The notes beneath the pieces are model-generated. The model saw nothing but the letters and a program-made list of their open reading frames with translations. It had not been told where the DNA came from and ran no database searches. A stretch of DNA of 6,664 bases. Origin: an uncultured Gammaproteobacteria bacterium. Its GTDB lineage: Bacteria; Pseudomonadota; Gammaproteobacteria; Pseudomonadales; DT-91. A program made the position numbers and the translations under genes. This document shows positions 6,401 through 6,664 of this stretch, piece after piece (position 1 is the first letter of the stretch; each line of letters opens with the position of its first letter). The stretch is from positions 1-6,664 of the forward strand of contig CAKMZU010000028.1 of the NCBI GenBank assembly GCA_929200485.1, in the 5' to 3' direction.

Positions 6401-6596
6401 TGTGGGTGTTCTGCCAATGTTAATCGAGGATTCTGCCAGAGCTGAGAACATCATTCCTATGGCGATATCATTAGGTTTTGGAATTCTCTTTGCTACCGCT
6501 ATTACATTGATTCTTGTGCCTTGTTGTTATTTGATACTTGCGGATATTCAAAAGCTGCTTGGTGGTAAACCGCAGGTCGTTGAGCAGCAGGGGTAA
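3459..6596 (+). CDS. RND-family efflux pump inner-membrane permease
   Basis: A full-length 1,045-residue RND permease (AcrB has 1,049) that would expel substrates across the envelope using the ion gradient, with the adaptor encoded just upstream. Twelve hydrophobic segments are visible: about 17-36, 339-358, 360-379, 387-410, 433-453, 464-486, 537-556, 872-889, 897-918, 922-947, 970-990 and 998-1026. Two large periplasmic loops (about 40-335 and 560-870) follow TM1 and TM7, the RND duplication pattern. TM4 holds GIIVDDAIII with the paired Asp404-Asp405 that match the proton-relay aspartates of AcrB. TM10 reads GVVVNDSLILVVF (935-947), so Asn939 stands where AcrB has Lys940. This belongs to a less studied subgroup of the drug-type (HAE) RND proteins. 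No heavy-metal methionine set is obvious, so a Cus-type metal pump is less likely. The substrate is unknown. No outer-membrane channel gene follows in the window. Confidence 0.95.
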   Translation: MREQQRGLIAWFVENPVAANLLMWLIIVSGLLSVNTIRKEILPKQTKDTLSISVSYPGASPIEVEEGITFKLEEALKNISGLKKIEAKSSYGKSSISLDIDENFDADKIVSQVKIAVDSIKSFPNQAEKPVINQSLVSNLTIQLQLHGKNLNERNAKLLANSIKEDLLAQTDAKKVSIWGKKPFEISIEIDEEKLRKYQLTIEDVASKVRLESINLPSGGIESHRGLIILRVEGQSYQQKDFENLTLLTAPDGSLIRLGDIATINDGFIDYDAKSYFDGEYSIGIAVFAVGNQDISKIAEQAKAYAKQKQHSLPEGVSLTPWGDITFYLQTSLKMMTDNMLWGAFLVIFILALFLNIRVVFWVVAGLPVCFLGSLFLMPMSFVDVSINLVSIFGFILVLGIIVDDAIIIGESVDSSIKENGFSNDAVIAGVKNVFLPAFFGVLTTVVAFFPMILVEGPWSAMPKAIGFIVIFCLLFSLLESKLILPAHLSTNHQGVFKVFSFSWHERFQQNNNKRLNGWVEKYYQPLLNKALKNRYVTVTIFISLLLLTLGLVGGNLVRYILLPEDKSDYLKAELRMSHGTTDATMREKTLLITDSLYDVEKAHQEATGDDRNIIKHLFNFRPDKRVAEFTVELTRIEDRSMDSTEIIKAWRERVGEIPGASLLTFSEFQESDASSHQLYYKLTSRNNEELAAAATELAEALKKYNGISNIHNSASGSRESYILHLTPKAEAMGITLADLSRQVHYAFYGAEAQRIQRDNEEIRVMVRLPKLKRSSMVDLLSMDIKTPAGDFVPLASLATLEQSNLQSTLTRINYQSAAFVKGRVDKTVLNPSTVNREISGQVIKDILNKYPSVSRGNNNRNTDAEKLESDLMMYFMISLFVVFALLAIPLKSYGQPIIIMSAIPFGIVGAVLGHWVMGYSVSMLSIFGMIALTGVVVNDSLILVVFINRAKEKGMSVFKAALESGRQRFRAIFLTTITTFVGVLPMLIEDSARAENIIPMAISLGFGILFATAITLILVPCCYLILADIQKLLGGKPQVVEQQG
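3466..3477 (+). promoter_or_regulatory. A-rich AAN motif just inside the permease gene (Hfq/Crc-type candidate)
   Basis: AAC AAC AAA GAG begins at the eighth base of the gene, and its first eight bases match AAnAAnAA perfectly. It lies in the region covered by the starting ribosome, so binding here could repress translation. It also simply encodes Glu-Gln-Gln-Arg, so codon content is an alternative explanation. Confidence 0.25.
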
Positions 6597-6628
6597 GGCT
6601 TTAAACCTGATAGAGAGGTGATATCAAA

Positions 6629-6655
6629 CACCCTTCGACAAGCTCAGGGTGAACG
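6629..6655. repeat. REP-like intergenic palindrome
   Basis: CACCCT (6629-6634) and AGGGTG (6646-6651) form a perfect 6-bp stem around an 11-base loop. A competing pairing joins CCTTC with GAA-C-GG at the outer edge. The core TTCGACAAGCTCAGGGTGAA recalls a palindrome that recurs between genes in many bacterial genomes (from memory). It lies 33 bases after the permease stop codon. There is no T-run, so a standard terminator is unlikely. Confidence 0.6.
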
Positions 6656-6664
6656 GGGGGGGGG
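6655..6664 (+). repeat. Tract of ten G at the window edge
   Basis: Ten G follow the palindrome directly and run to the last base, so the true length is unknown. This may be a genuine homopolymer attached to the repeat, or a sequencing or assembly artefact at a contig end. Confidence 0.6.

Noticed and set aside
6597..6651. Transcription terminator after the permease gene
   Set aside because: The only stem is the REP-like palindrome, which is followed by G rather than T on the coding strand.

Overview
The window (6,664 bases, moderately low GC) looks like a gammaproteobacterial chromosomal segment of housekeeping and transport genes. The pairing of a Crc-type gene with pyrE is familiar from Pseudomonas and relatives. 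The low GC, the DUF4124-type protein and the codon use point away from Pseudomonas itself, towards a marine or aquatic gammaproteobacterium such as the Thiotrichales or Oceanospirillales. That placement is an inference; no rRNA or other taxonomic marker is present.

Layout: (1) On the minus strand, at the left edge, lies the first 139 codons of an exonuclease III-family gene whose active-site residues are replaced, as expected for the catabolite repression protein Crc. (2) Bases 419-846 are a long, AT-rich, divergent intergenic region. It holds a perfect 17-bp inverted repeat in front of crc, several nested or competing hairpins and a T-rich tract, but no confident pyrE promoter. (3) pyrE (orotate phosphoribosyltransferase, last-but-one step of UMP synthesis) is followed, with overlap, by a gene for an exported DUF4124-like coiled-coil protein. 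(4) After an 80-base gap with a candidate promoter comes a two-gene transport operon: an inner-membrane-anchored periplasmic adaptor and a full-length 1,045-residue RND permease, 5 bases apart. (5) The last 68 bases hold a REP-like palindrome that runs straight into a tract of ten G at the window edge.

The adaptor and permease should form the inner-membrane and periplasmic parts of a tripartite efflux pump. No outer-membrane channel gene is present, so a TolC-like partner must be encoded elsewhere. The most interesting observations are: perfect A-rich AAN-repeat (Hfq/Crc-type) motifs at the translation starts of both pump genes, in a window that also encodes Crc; the permease lacking the transmembrane-10 lysine used by AcrB-type pumps; the operator-like repeat in front of crc; and the terminal palindrome plus poly-G. 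I found no mobile element, CRISPR array, RNA gene of known family or clearly new multi-gene system.
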